DNA from: UBA8914 sp034002905
Lineage (GTDB): Bacteria > Pseudomonadota > Alphaproteobacteria > UBA9219
Assembly (NCBI GenBank): GCA_034002905.1
Contig: JAVEZQ010000005.1
Coordinates: 1-64,000 of the forward strand
DNA length: 64,000 nucleotides
Direction: 5' to 3'
The position numbers and the translations under genes were made by a program. Below are positions 1-8,415 of this stretch, piece by piece (within the stretch, counting starts at the first letter, position 1; every line of letters begins with the position of its first letter). The notes under the pieces were generated by a model. The model was not told where the DNA came from. It saw nothing but the letters and a program-made list of their open reading frames with translations, and ran no database searches.

Positions 1-279
1 TACGCCAAGGAAGAACTTGTCGCAGAAATCGGCTCGGCCTTCTTGTGCGCCGATCTCGGCATCACGCCGGAAGTCCGTGAGGATCATGCGGCTTATATTG
101 ATCACTGGCTTAAGGCACTTAAGGATGATCGCAAGCTGATCTTCTCCGCCGCCGCCCATGCCACGCGAGCCGTAGACTTTATGAAGGCTAAGCAGCCCAA
201 ACTTGAACCAACCGAGCGGCCAAAAGAAGTCCCATTGCCCATTTCGGCAAAAGGCAAACAGACAAAGCTAGAGCCGTAA
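1..279 (+). CDS. ArdC-like antirestriction protein (C-terminal fragment)
   Basis: The reading frame is open from the first base, so the N-terminus lies outside the window. The visible 92 residues begin YAKEELVAEIG and continue with REDHAAYIDHWLKALKDD and FSAAAHATRAVDF, which is the characteristic end of the ArdC / DUF1738 family. In that family an N-terminal ssDNA-binding domain is followed by a zincin-like metallopeptidase domain, and the EELVAEIG helix carries a metal-ligand glutamate. ArdC proteins are carried by plasmids and integrative elements and protect incoming DNA from host restriction. The tail after about residue 65 is charged, proline-rich and probably disordered. Its position just before excisionase and integrase genes fits cargo at the end of a mobile element. 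Family call is firm; substrate is not known from this sequence. Confidence 0.8.
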   Translation, partial: YAKEELVAEIGSAFLCADLGITPEVREDHAAYIDHWLKALKDDRKLIFSAAAHATRAVDFMKAKQPKLEPTERPKEVPLPISAKGKQTKLEP

Positions 280-344
280 ACGCACGCGCCGCAATCAACC
301 GCGAAACAAAAACCTAAATCTCAAAACAACCCAACGGAGGAGTC

Positions 345-713
345 ATGACCGAACCATCCGGCTCGTTTCCTGCGCGTCACTTCACGGTCCAATCACTGGC
401 CGAGCATTGGGAAGTCTCGCCAAGCCATATCTACAACCTCATCCACTCCGGCGCGATCCGTTACCTGCGGATCGGTAAGGCCATCCGCATCCCCGCCTTT
501 TGTGTCAACGAATATGAGGAGGCAGCATGTCAAGGATTACGCAAGAACAATATCGCTTCTGGAAACATGACAACGGAACCATCTATATCGTCTGGAACGA
601 ACGCGTCGAACTCACCTCAGGGCACTTTCACACCCAGACAAGGCGCGTTTCAACGGGGGCAACGGATTGGCGAGCAGCTGAACAGTTCCGCGCACAATTC
701 ATCGCGGGATTAG
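345..713 (+). CDS. excisionase-like helix-turn-helix protein
   Basis: A 122-residue protein whose first 65 residues form a MerR/excisionase-type winged helix (HTH_17): FTVQSLAEHWEVSPSHIYNLI followed by the wing segment RYLRIGKAIRIP and a final acidic helix (NEYEEA). Such proteins bind DNA near attachment sites and set the direction of integrase, or control element genes. An AGGAGG-like ribosome site (ggagga) lies about 5 bases before the ATG. The last 187 bases overlap the integrase in another frame; the residues encoded there are serine- and asparagine-rich without family character, so only the N-terminal half is likely to be functional. Start and domain are well supported; the tail may have no constrained function. 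Confidence 0.75.
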   Translation: MTEPSGSFPARHFTVQSLAEHWEVSPSHIYNLIHSGAIRYLRIGKAIRIPAFCVNEYEEAACQGLRKNNIASGNMTTEPSISSGTNASNSPQGTFTPRQGAFQRGQRIGEQLNSSAHNSSRD

Positions 714-1570
714 ATAATCCGCCTCCGCCGCCAGAGCCAACATTAGCGTATCTTCTTGATCGCTATAAAAAGGAGCATGGAGTTAATACAAGATCGCTAA
801 AGACCATTGAACATCACACCAGAACCTTGAAAAAGTTCTTTGGCGGCCTTCAGCCTGATCATATCAGCAATGCTCTTTTGCTGAAATATGCCAAAGAACG
901 AGGGGTATCAGATGGAACAATCCTGCGCGAGCTTGGGACGCTAAAGGCAGCACTGCACTTTGCGGAAGGCAATCGTTGGATATCCCAGCAGCCACGCTTT
1001 AAGATGCCTGTGCATCAACCGCCGCCTCGTGACCTATGGCTTAAGCGAGAACAAGTCTCACAGTTGTTAAGTAAAGTAAAGTCGCACCATATGAGGCTGT
1101 TCATCCAGATTGCAATCTCAACAGCCGCGCGATCCGGTGCGATCTTGGATCTGACATGGCCACAGATCGACTTTGAAAGCAGGCTTATGGATTTCGGGCG
1201 AGGGTGGGGCAACAAACGCCGTGCCGTTGTACCGATGAATGACGAAGTTTATGAAAGTTTGAAACTGGCTAAAGAACTGGCGCAGTCAGACTATGTGATC
1301 GAGTATCACGGCAGGCCCGTCGCATCAGTCAAGGCAGGATTTAGGCGGCTCTGTCAAGATTGCGGCATCACTGCCAGCCCACACGTCCTGCGCCATACAG
1401 CAGCCACTTGGCTGATTATGGATGGCGTCCCTCTCTCCGAGGTCGCCCGCCTGTTGGGTGATAGCGAAAAGACCGTTGAGAAGGTCTATGGCAAACATGC
1501 GCCGGATTATCTGAGGAGGGCTGTGAGTGCTTTGAACTTGAAAAGAAGACTGGATATACTTAGTCCATAA
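527..1570 (+). CDS. tyrosine recombinase / phage-type integrase
   Basis: A 347-residue site-specific recombinase. An N-terminal arm-binding part (about 1-65) is followed by a SAM-like core-binding domain (about 70-160) and a catalytic domain (about 170-345). Catalytic residues seen are R202 in STAARSGAI, K230 in the beta-hairpin GNKRRAVV, H286 and R289 in SPHVLRHTAATWL, and the nucleophile Y321 in EKVYGKH. The position that is often His or Trp in the LGHS motif is Asp here (LLGDSEKT), which I also recall from related alphaproteobacterial integrases, so I do not take it as inactivation. The gene overlaps the excisionase-like gene, which is typical of int/xis modules. With the tRNA-Val at 5354-5428 it marks one end of an integrated element. 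Confidence 0.92.
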   Translation: MSRITQEQYRFWKHDNGTIYIVWNERVELTSGHFHTQTRRVSTGATDWRAAEQFRAQFIAGLDNPPPPPEPTLAYLLDRYKKEHGVNTRSLKTIEHHTRTLKKFFGGLQPDHISNALLLKYAKERGVSDGTILRELGTLKAALHFAEGNRWISQQPRFKMPVHQPPPRDLWLKREQVSQLLSKVKSHHMRLFIQIAISTAARSGAILDLTWPQIDFESRLMDFGRGWGNKRRAVVPMNDEVYESLKLAKELAQSDYVIEYHGRPVASVKAGFRRLCQDCGITASPHVLRHTAATWLIMDGVPLSEVARLLGDSEKTVEKVYGKHAPDYLRRAVSALNLKRRLDILSP

Positions 1571-1638
1571 TCTGGCGTCGAGTATTATCCGTTGTAGTGA
1601 CGATAAGCCTTTGCCTAAGCTATGATGGACAATCAAAC

Positions 1639-4116
1639 TTATGTTTGAATTTCTATTGTTGGGGTGATCATATTTTGAATCTGCGCGTAGATGTCTACTT
1701 CTTGATCGTCGCTTTCTAGGGAGAGGATTAGTGAATATCGGGCCTTCTGATTTTCGCGTTTTAAGTGTTTTCTATATTTCCACCATCCGCCTTCTGGCAT
1801 GACAGCAATAGATGTTTGTTCGCTAAGTTCCGCAGCATTGCCTATCCAGACATCAGAAACAACAGATCCTTTGTTCCTCGTGTTAACACCAAGCAGCCAT
1901 TTATTTGAGGTGTCATTGCTTTCGAAACCTATAGGACGATCTCTCCGATTTATGCGGTGGCGAAGAGTTTCTGGGGTTTCGAGTGGTTTTTGTAACTCAA
2001 ACTTCAGTCGATGAGAAACATAGCTATATTTCTGCGAGGGAATTCGTTCAGATGGATTGGGCTCAATAAAATATGAAAGAGTCACTCTTAGCTTCAACTT
2101 GAGTGCCCCAAGGCTCCTCAGATAATCTTGTGGCCAAGGCAATGCATGAACATTCATATCCTTATAACCTGAATGCGTTCCGGCATCTTTATAAAAAGGC
2201 TGGATAAATTGTTGTGATATCAAACATGCGCGATTTGATGCGCTGTGGCGAGCAATTTCCAAATTTGGAACGCCATAACCAAAGCGTCTGAGCAGGTTTT
2301 CTTTATCAATTGCAAGCATGCGGTTGGGAATTTGTCCTCGGAACATCTGTTTGTCCCAGCGAGCGGCATGAACAAGTAGCCCACGAATTGTCTCAGGCCA
2401 ATAATCAGGATATTCTGCCTGGAGCATTGCTGCCATCCGCGCAGCTTGAGCAGTTGCCGCACTTGTTTCACAAGTGAATATTAAGGGGGCATCTTTTCCT
2501 GTTGTGATTAAGCTTAAATCTGGATCGTGAGATACTAACAACCCATCGGAAACGCAGTTACCACCCTCTAAGACAATATCAGGCTTTATAGGCCAGTCCT
2601 TTTCTTCCCAACTCACAGAGGTTCGACTAGTTGGGGATATTTCTCCGTGTGCAGCAAGGAGTTCCCACCCGTCTAGGTCTTTGTCTTCACTAAAAGTCTT
2701 GAATGTAACTCCACCAACACTTAAAGCATTCCATGACTGGGCGGGATTTTCGATGGGTTCAAGATCGTTTCTATTTGGATATTCCTCTTGTTTTAAAGTG
2801 TCTGCTATGTTTCCGACAGAAACGATAAACAGGTTCTTTCTTTCATCATTTATGGACAGGTCTGCCTCAACACCCATAGATATTTTATCAATAGCAGCTG
2901 ACCATGCGGTTGGTCTGCCGTGGCTATTTGTGCCGGAATTGGTGATTGCGAGACAGAGAACGCGTTTTCGGTGCGGAGCGTTAACCACGGCCCTCGCAAC
3001 AGATTCTTGTGTTATCCAGCCATACAATTCTTTTGGGTTCTCACCAGAATCTGGAAGAATCCTTACAGATTCCAACTTATGGTTTAGGCTCACCGGTTCA
3101 TTGGATGCTAACAACGCAGTGAGATCACCAAGAAGCGCTAAGCCAGCCATTTCTATTCCATGGCCATGAAAATCATCTTTGCGCCAGCTTGGGTCATATG
3201 AATCGCAGTCACTGGCATCTAAAGAAGGTTTCAACAATTGGTGAGCGCGGAAAACGCCGGTATCCAATACACAGACAGCAGGCGATTCATTTGACGCGTG
3301 AGTAATTCTGTGGGCCAAATTCTCTGCCCATTCAGCTTGTTCATGAGTCTGAAGATTGGTGAAGAAGCTTGGCGCAGATTCCCTATACCTGAATCCCATT
3401 AAGGATGCAGTGACCAGTTGCATGATTGAAAGAACATTCAATGACGCAGTTAATAGGCATATTTCGCATTCGTGGAATGTTAAGGAGTGGTCTGAGATTT
3501 TGATTCCCAGTCTATCTGCGCTGTTTCGCAAAGATTGAAATGAGCTTTTCCTAATCCATGCCTCCCAGACGAAAGACTGGTTTTTGTCTTCTGGAAGAGG
3601 AGATTGTTCCATCCAAAAAGAGAAAATATTGGCTAAGTTGAATGCTTCGATTGAATCGATTGCTAAGGTTGACCCTTTTGTCCCTTCGGCATCACGAGAT
3701 AAGTCGCCATAATTTGAGATTTTAGTTTTTAAGGAAGGCAGTCTTCTTTCCGGAACATAAATGGTGGCAGTTAATATGCCATCGGTTGTGCGAACATTTA
3801 ACAGTTCAATGGGCGCAGTTGGGGCTTGTCTGTCTTCTAGGGCATCAAAAACCAAAGGGTGTGTTTCGGCTCCCCTTACGTCAAGACATACTCCAGTATC
3901 AACTTCTTGATCCGGTATTTGAAGCGTCCTTATTAAATCTATTCGCTGCTGTGTTGCTTGGTCTAGTTCACTTGATAAGTCTTGTGCGTGCAGAAAACGC
4001 TGTTGTCTTGCTGTTAGTCTTGGGCGTTCGGCATCGAAGCCGTTCACTGGGGTGAAGGGCACAGGCTCAACACTAAGAGACAATGTTATGTGTCGAAGCC
4101 CAGTGCGCAGCGGCAT
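1639..4116 (-). CDS. S8 subtilisin-like serine peptidase, partner of an AAA ATPase (probable anti-phage pair)
   Basis: An 825-residue cytoplasmic-looking protein with no signal peptide. The first 270 residues match nothing I recognise. The peptidase domain then shows the subtilase triad in order: D285 (VCVLDTGV), H319 (GHGIEMAGL) and S552 (CETSAATAQAA), with oxyanion-hole N436 in VSVGN. The serine motif departs from the usual GTSxAxP: it reads ETSAATA. About 220 residues follow the triad and may form a beta-rich C-terminal domain. It starts 4 bases after the stop of the AAA ATPase gene, so the two are almost certainly co-translated. AAA plus S8 pairs of this layout occur in defence islands; I recall IteS/IteA being used for such a pair but cannot verify it. 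Inference: phage-triggered, ATPase-gated proteolysis. AT content is higher than in neighbouring core genes. Confidence 0.8.
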   Translation of the reverse strand: MPLRTGLRHITLSLSVEPVPFTPVNGFDAERPRLTARQQRFLHAQDLSSELDQATQQRIDLIRTLQIPDQEVDTGVCLDVRGAETHPLVFDALEDRQAPTAPIELLNVRTTDGILTATIYVPERRLPSLKTKISNYGDLSRDAEGTKGSTLAIDSIEAFNLANIFSFWMEQSPLPEDKNQSFVWEAWIRKSSFQSLRNSADRLGIKISDHSLTFHECEICLLTASLNVLSIMQLVTASLMGFRYRESAPSFFTNLQTHEQAEWAENLAHRITHASNESPAVCVLDTGVFRAHQLLKPSLDASDCDSYDPSWRKDDFHGHGIEMAGLALLGDLTALLASNEPVSLNHKLESVRILPDSGENPKELYGWITQESVARAVVNAPHRKRVLCLAITNSGTNSHGRPTAWSAAIDKISMGVEADLSINDERKNLFIVSVGNIADTLKQEEYPNRNDLEPIENPAQSWNALSVGGVTFKTFSEDKDLDGWELLAAHGEISPTSRTSVSWEEKDWPIKPDIVLEGGNCVSDGLLVSHDPDLSLITTGKDAPLIFTCETSAATAQAARMAAMLQAEYPDYWPETIRGLLVHAARWDKQMFRGQIPNRMLAIDKENLLRRFGYGVPNLEIARHSASNRACLISQQFIQPFYKDAGTHSGYKDMNVHALPWPQDYLRSLGALKLKLRVTLSYFIEPNPSERIPSQKYSYVSHRLKFELQKPLETPETLRHRINRRDRPIGFESNDTSNKWLLGVNTRNKGSVVSDVWIGNAAELSEQTSIAVMPEGGWWKYRKHLKRENQKARYSLILSLESDDQEVDIYAQIQNMITPTIEIQT

Positions 4117-4120
4117 AATA

Positions 4121-5116
4121 TCAGCTTTCCTTGTGATTTATACTGGCATGTTTTCTTTCTTCAATTGCATGCAGCAAGAAAGGCTCGGAAACTTTCTTGA
4201 GTTTTGATAAGACGACCTTTTTAGCTGCTTCGTTACAGGCTCTTGTTATTTCAGCATGGCTTAGGCCTGCGGCTTCGTTCGCTATTTTATCCCATTTAAT
4301 TGAACTTAATTTAAATTTGTGGAGGCAGTTTCTGATAATACGCTCAACTTGAGTTTCATCTGGCAAGGTATAGCGTATAACGTCATCAAACCTACGGAAC
4401 AACGCATTGTCTAGTACCTTGACATGGTTTGTTGCCGCAAGAATGATGCTTTCCGAGTGATCCTGTTCCATAAATTGAAGGAAAGAATTGAGGACACGGC
4501 GAATTTCTCCGACGTCGTTTCCTAGGCTTCTATCGCCCCCGATTGCATCAAACTCATCAAAAAAGTAAACAGCTCTTGTGTTTTTGATTGCATCAAAAAC
4601 TGTTCTCAATTTTGTGGCCGTCTCGCCCATATACTTTGTGATTAAGCCATCAAGACGAATTGTGAAAAGTGGGAGATGAAGTTCACCTGCCAGAGCAGAT
4701 GCAGTTATTGTTTTCCCCGTTCCAGGAGGGCCATATAACAGAATCTTCCTTCTCGGACTTAGGCCATGTTCGGACAAAGCGTTCTGTTGTTTATGTTCAG
4801 TGATTATTCGCTGAAACCGCTCAGTAATATCATCTGAAAATGTTAGTTGTGAAAAGGATATCTTAGTGTATTCAACCGAAAGAAGCCCAGAAAGTTCACC
4901 TCTTGGCTGCAAGATACTTACGACGGTTGTTTGCGGCAGGATTGCTGCCTGTTTTTCTTTTGCTTTATCAATAAGCAATTTTAATTCATGTGCTAGCTTC
5001 TCGTGTCCTTGCTGTGCCTCGTGCGCAGCCACTTGCATCGCGACGGCAAAAAAACGGCTGCTATCGCCACTGATATGGCTCTTTAGTAGCTCGACGATTT
5101 GTTCGGCTTTTGCCAT
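4121..5116 (-). CDS. AAA family ATPase, partner of the S8 peptidase
   Basis: A 331-residue ATPase counted from the ATG at 5116. I prefer this start over an in-frame TTG 12 bases upstream because a purine-rich ggatgag lies just before the ATG. A helical N-terminal part of about 85 residues is followed by one classical AAA module: Walker A GPPGTGKT (about 129-136), Walker B YFFDEFD (about 184-190), sensor 1 in AATNH, and the arginine finger region FRRFDD, then the small helical lid. The module resembles the FtsH/spastin branch rather than MoxR. Transcribed first in a two-gene operon with the S8 peptidase. Likely role is to recognise or unfold a substrate, or to activate the protease; this is inference from family context. 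Low GC suggests recent acquisition. Confidence 0.82.
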   Translation of the reverse strand: MAKAEQIVELLKSHISGDSSRFFAVAMQVAAHEAQQGHEKLAHELKLLIDKAKEKQAAILPQTTVVSILQPRGELSGLLSVEYTKISFSQLTFSDDITERFQRIITEHKQQNALSEHGLSPRRKILLYGPPGTGKTITASALAGELHLPLFTIRLDGLITKYMGETATKLRTVFDAIKNTRAVYFFDEFDAIGGDRSLGNDVGEIRRVLNSFLQFMEQDHSESIILAATNHVKVLDNALFRRFDDVIRYTLPDETQVERIIRNCLHKFKLSSIKWDKIANEAAGLSHAEITRACNEAAKKVVLSKLKKVSEPFLLHAIEERKHASINHKES

Positions 5117-5353
5117 ATTCTCATCCAATACAACTGATTGTGTCCACCGAGTGAGGAGGCAGATATAGTTTAACCATTCTGGTTATAAACGGTAAAGGAT
5201 TTAATAATGCTAGGCATTGTGAAGTTATAATGCGGCTGGCTTTGTTGGACAAACTGATAGTTAATTTAGTCAATGATTCTGTGCTTATATAACGAAACAT
5301 TACAGCTGTAATGTTTTGAGCGGGTTGCCAATTTGCTAACCCCTTGAAAAGCG

Positions 5354-5428
5354 TGGTGGGTGCGACAGGGATTGAACCTGTGACCCCTACCGTGTGAAGG
5401 TAATGCTCTACCGCTGAGCTACGCACCC
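5354..5428 (-). tRNA. tRNA-Val (anticodon CAC)
   Basis: Read on the minus strand, the acceptor arms GGGTGCG and CGCACCC pair over 7 bases, the D-arm GCTC/GAGC, the anticodon loop TTCACAC (anticodon CAC) and the T-arm with TTCAATC are all present, and CCA is encoded. Its 3' end faces the mobile element on the left, so the 3' half is the likely integration target. The gene is intact. Confidence 0.95.
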
Positions 5429-5461
5429 ACGCCTTTGCTGGCCTCTGGGGCCAAGGCGCGT

Positions 5462-5491
5462 TTAATAGTTCATTTCCCCCTTTGCTGTCAA
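5462..5491 (-). promoter_or_regulatory. sigma70-type promoter of tRNA-Val
   Basis: On the minus strand a perfect -35 TTGACA (5486-5491) and a -10 TATTAA (5462-5467) are separated by 18 bases. The -10 ends 33 bases before the mature tRNA 5' end. It faces away from the divergent response-regulator gene at 5519. Confidence 0.6.
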
Positions 5492-5518
5492 GTCTAGGCC
5501 TGCTAACCTACCGAAACC

Positions 5519-6253
5519 ATGACAAATATATCTCTCTCGCCAGCGCTGAAACCGCATATCCTCGTAGTCGATGATGATGACCGGTTACGAGAGCTGCTGC
5601 GTCTTTTTCTTGCCGAGAACGGCTTTATCGTGAGCACAGCGTCTGGTGGGGCAGAGGCTAGGGGCAAGCTCGCCTCGCTTGCCTATGATCTTGTGGTCCT
5701 TGACGTCATGATGCCGGGGGAAAGCGGATTAGAGCTGGCTTTTTGGATCAGGCGAGAGGCACTGGTCATCTTTCGAGAAATCCCCATTCTTTTTCTAACA
5801 GCCCGCGCCGAAGCGCAGGAACGTATCGAGGGGCTTGAGACCGGTGCTGATGATTATATGACCAAGCCGTTTGAGCCGCGCGAGCTTTTGCTGCGGATCA
5901 ATGCCATCCTGCGCCGCCTTCCCAAATCCGCACATTCGGCGACGTTGTCAGAGCTTAAGCTAGGTCGTTGGCTTTATGTTCCTGCACGTGATGAGCTTCG
6001 TTCAGGTGAGGAATCCTTGCGTCTTACGGATATGGAAGCAAGCCTTATGCGCGTTCTGGCAGCAGAGCCGGGTGTTGTCGTTTCTCGTGAAGTTTTGGGC
6101 GAGCGCACGGGTAAGGGCGCCACCATCAATGATAGAACAATTGACGTTCAGGTCACGCGGTTGCGTCGCAAAATTGAGGGCGACACAAAGAACCCGCGCT
6201 ATCTTGTTACGGTTCGAGGGGAGGGGTATATGCTTATGCCTGATATGGACTAA
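5519..6253 (+). CDS. OmpR-family response regulator
   Basis: A 244-residue two-domain regulator. The receiver (about 12-130) has the acidic pocket VVDDDDR (18-22), phosphoacceptor D62 in VLDVMMPGESG, T94 in LFLTAR and K116 in YMTKPFEP. The C-terminal winged helix (about 145-240) has the OmpR/PhoB layout with LTDMEASLM, the recognition-helix part TINDRTIDVQVTRLRRKI and the wing VRGEGYML. The stop codon overlaps the start of the histidine kinase gene by one base (TAATG), so the pair is translationally coupled. It resembles the EnvZ/OmpR group of alphaproteobacteria; the signal and targets cannot be read from sequence. Confidence 0.92.
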   Translation: MTNISLSPALKPHILVVDDDDRLRELLRLFLAENGFIVSTASGGAEARGKLASLAYDLVVLDVMMPGESGLELAFWIRREALVIFREIPILFLTARAEAQERIEGLETGADDYMTKPFEPRELLLRINAILRRLPKSAHSATLSELKLGRWLYVPARDELRSGEESLRLTDMEASLMRVLAAEPGVVVSREVLGERTGKGATINDRTIDVQVTRLRRKIEGDTKNPRYLVTVRGEGYMLMPDMD

Positions 6254-7617
6254 TGATGAATCCTTTTCGTCTTTCTGTTCGTATGTGGCGTCGCATGCAC
6301 TTTCTTTGGCTCAAGCGTATGCTTCCTAAAACCCTGTTTGGTCGAACGCTGCTGATTGTCGTGTTGCCCACGATATTGGCATTGACGGTTGCGACTTTTG
6401 TTTTCTTTGATCGTCATTGGTCCACAGTCACGCAGCGGCTTGTGCATTCTGTTGCCGCTGATATTGGTGTTGTCGTTGATATTCTGGATCGTAGTGATGA
6501 ACGCCCAGATGAATCTTTGATTGGTCGTTTGGCTGAAAAAAAGATGGACCTTATCCTGACCTTTTATGAAGACATGAATCTGAATGGTATTAGTGATCGT
6601 GACATCAATCCCATTCGTGTGATGCTGAGCCATGCCATGGATGAACGTGTGCCTTACCCACATCATATCGATATGAGGGGCGGCGGAAGCTACGCGATTA
6701 TCGTCCAAGTTGAAGGCAAGCGCGGCGTTTATAGTTTTCAGGTGCCTCGTCGTAGAATTTACACGCCGACGACTGAGGTCTTTATTGGCTGGATGATCGG
6801 AAGCTCTATTCTCTTATCGATCATTGCGTTGCTGTTTATGCGTAATCAGGTGCGTCCTGTTCGTCGTCTGGCGGAGGCGGCAGAAGCCATCGGCAAAGGG
6901 CAACTTGTTCCATGGTTCAAGGCGGAAGGGGCTCTGGAGGTAAGGCAGGCCGCTGCCGCTCTTATGATCATGCGTGATCGCATACGTCGTGCGATGACAC
7001 AGCGAACAACGATGCTCGCCGGTGTTTCCCATGATCTGCGAACGCCGTTAACTCGTATGAAGCTACAGCTTGCGATGATGCCTGAAACAGCGCAGACGCG
7101 TGGGTTTCAGTCTGATATTCGCGATATGGAGCATATGCTGGAGGCTTATCTTGCCTTTGCACGTGGCGAGGAATCTGAGCCCGTCGAGCATACGGAGATC
7201 GGTGCCTTGGTGGCCTCAGTTGTTGAGTCTATGCGCAGACAATACGGAGAAATACCGTTTGCTGTCGAGCGGGATATTTGTATGCCTGTTCGGCCACAAG
7301 CTATTAAAAGATGTTTTGAAAACCTTCTATCCAATGCTCTGCGCTATGGCAAGCAGGCGCAGGTGACTTTGACTGTTCGTGACAATGCCGTCGATATCAT
7401 TGTTGATGATGATGGTACAGGGATTCCCCCTGAATGTTACGAAGATGTCTTTAAGCCTTTTTTGCGACTGGATGCCTCCCGGAATATGGACACGGGCGGA
7501 GTGGGGCTGGGATTGTCGGTCGCACGTGATATCGCGAGAGCACATGGCGGGGATATTGTTCTTGCCAAAAGTCCTACCATGGGTGGTCTGCGTGCGCGTT
7601 TGTGGCTACCTGCCTAG
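6253..7617 (+). CDS. membrane sensor histidine kinase (EnvZ-like)
   Basis: A 454-residue inner-membrane kinase. A first membrane segment (about 33-52) and a second (about 177-196) enclose a periplasmic sensor of about 120 residues with no domain I recognise. A HAMP linker begins with RPVRRLAEAAEAIGKG. The HisKA domain carries H260 in GVSHDLRTPLTR. The ATPase domain shows the N box NLLSNALRYG, the G1 box DDDGTGIP and the G2 box GGVGLGLSVA. It forms an operon with the preceding OmpR-type regulator. The compact HAMP-HisKA-HATPase order without PAS or receiver is that of EnvZ. All catalytic boxes are intact. Confidence 0.92.
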   Translation: MMNPFRLSVRMWRRMHFLWLKRMLPKTLFGRTLLIVVLPTILALTVATFVFFDRHWSTVTQRLVHSVAADIGVVVDILDRSDERPDESLIGRLAEKKMDLILTFYEDMNLNGISDRDINPIRVMLSHAMDERVPYPHHIDMRGGGSYAIIVQVEGKRGVYSFQVPRRRIYTPTTEVFIGWMIGSSILLSIIALLFMRNQVRPVRRLAEAAEAIGKGQLVPWFKAEGALEVRQAAAALMIMRDRIRRAMTQRTTMLAGVSHDLRTPLTRMKLQLAMMPETAQTRGFQSDIRDMEHMLEAYLAFARGEESEPVEHTEIGALVASVVESMRRQYGEIPFAVERDICMPVRPQAIKRCFENLLSNALRYGKQAQVTLTVRDNAVDIIVDDDGTGIPPECYEDVFKPFLRLDASRNMDTGGVGLGLSVARDIARAHGGDIVLAKSPTMGGLRARLWLPA

Positions 7618-7671
7618 CATTCACGATGTATGGGGGACTTTTTGATGATTTGAGGAAGAGCTGCTCGCCTA

Positions 7672-7700
7672 AAAAATAGGGAGCGGTCGAGACCGCCCCC
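7672..7700 (-). terminator. rho-independent terminator of the phasin gene
   Basis: On the minus strand a GC-rich hairpin built on GCGGT / ACCGC with a 4-base loop and flanking C/G runs is followed by TATTTTTT. It lies 40 bases after the phasin stop and between two convergent genes. Confidence 0.65.
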
Positions 7701-7739
7701 CTTGCCTGTGTTCGATTCGGCATATGAGCCAGTGATGGC

Positions 7740-8240
7740 TTATTTCTTTATCATATCTTGAAGTCCATCCATGCTTTCAACGACGGCATCGCTGACAACT
7801 TGAATGTTCTGCATATGGCTTGTCGAAAGCAACTCAGAGAGTTCTTTCAGGCTCGACATGCAGTTTTCGATATTGGATTTTGTCGCTTCGACTTGTTTAG
7901 CGATTTTTTCCTGCGGGGTCGGGGCGGCAACAACATCCTGAACAAGCTTTTGCGCTGCTTCGAAGCTTTGACGCGCTAGCTCCGCTTGCTTGCTCATGTA
8001 GGATTGGAGGCCTTCCATGGCCTTCTGATTGTTGCTTGCGATTGCCTCGAGGCTTTTGCGTTGTGTGGCCATGAGAGACTCAACATCCATATTCGGCATT
8101 TTGCACTCACTCATCATTTTAGAGATATCCCCAAATTTTGACATATCCATCAGTTTTGAAGGATCGACGAACTTCGTCATGTCCATGAATTTCGTTAAAT
8201 CGGGGCTAAAGAAGGGATTTGAAGGGTTATTTGACATCAC
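7740..8240 (-). CDS. phasin family protein with an N-terminal hexapeptide repeat
   Basis: A 166-residue helical protein. Residues about 50-160 match the phasin family (motifs NQKAMEGLQSYMSKQAELARQSFEAAQ and TPQEKIAKQ), whose members coat polyhydroxyalkanoate granules. Residues 14-43 contain five tandem six-residue units of the form D-x-[TS]-K-[FLM]-x, which I do not know from typical phasins. Two ATG codons stand next to each other at the start; I use the first. No PHA synthase gene lies in the window, so a storage role is inferred from family only. A strong terminator follows. Confidence 0.8.
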   Translation of the reverse strand: MMSNNPSNPFFSPDLTKFMDMTKFVDPSKLMDMSKFGDISKMMSECKMPNMDVESLMATQRKSLEAIASNNQKAMEGLQSYMSKQAELARQSFEAAQKLVQDVVAAPTPQEKIAKQVEATKSNIENCMSSLKELSELLSTSHMQNIQVVSDAVVESMDGLQDMIKK

Positions 8241-8415
8241 ACATCCTCAAGTCGTGTTATCTATTGCGGAATCGATTCAGGCTTTGGCCCTTTGAAGGGT
8301 CGGTATGGTTAACGTTTGTGAATATGAACGGTTTTAATGAATTTGTCACGCATTTTTTTACCATAATTTTTGGCGGAAAACTGCCAATATTCAAGTTGTT
8401 TTTCCTTCGAGATGA

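Noticed and set aside
5121..5426. A 101-codon frame across the tRNA-Val gene
   Set aside because: Its N-terminal third is a translated tRNA; no ribosome site or family.
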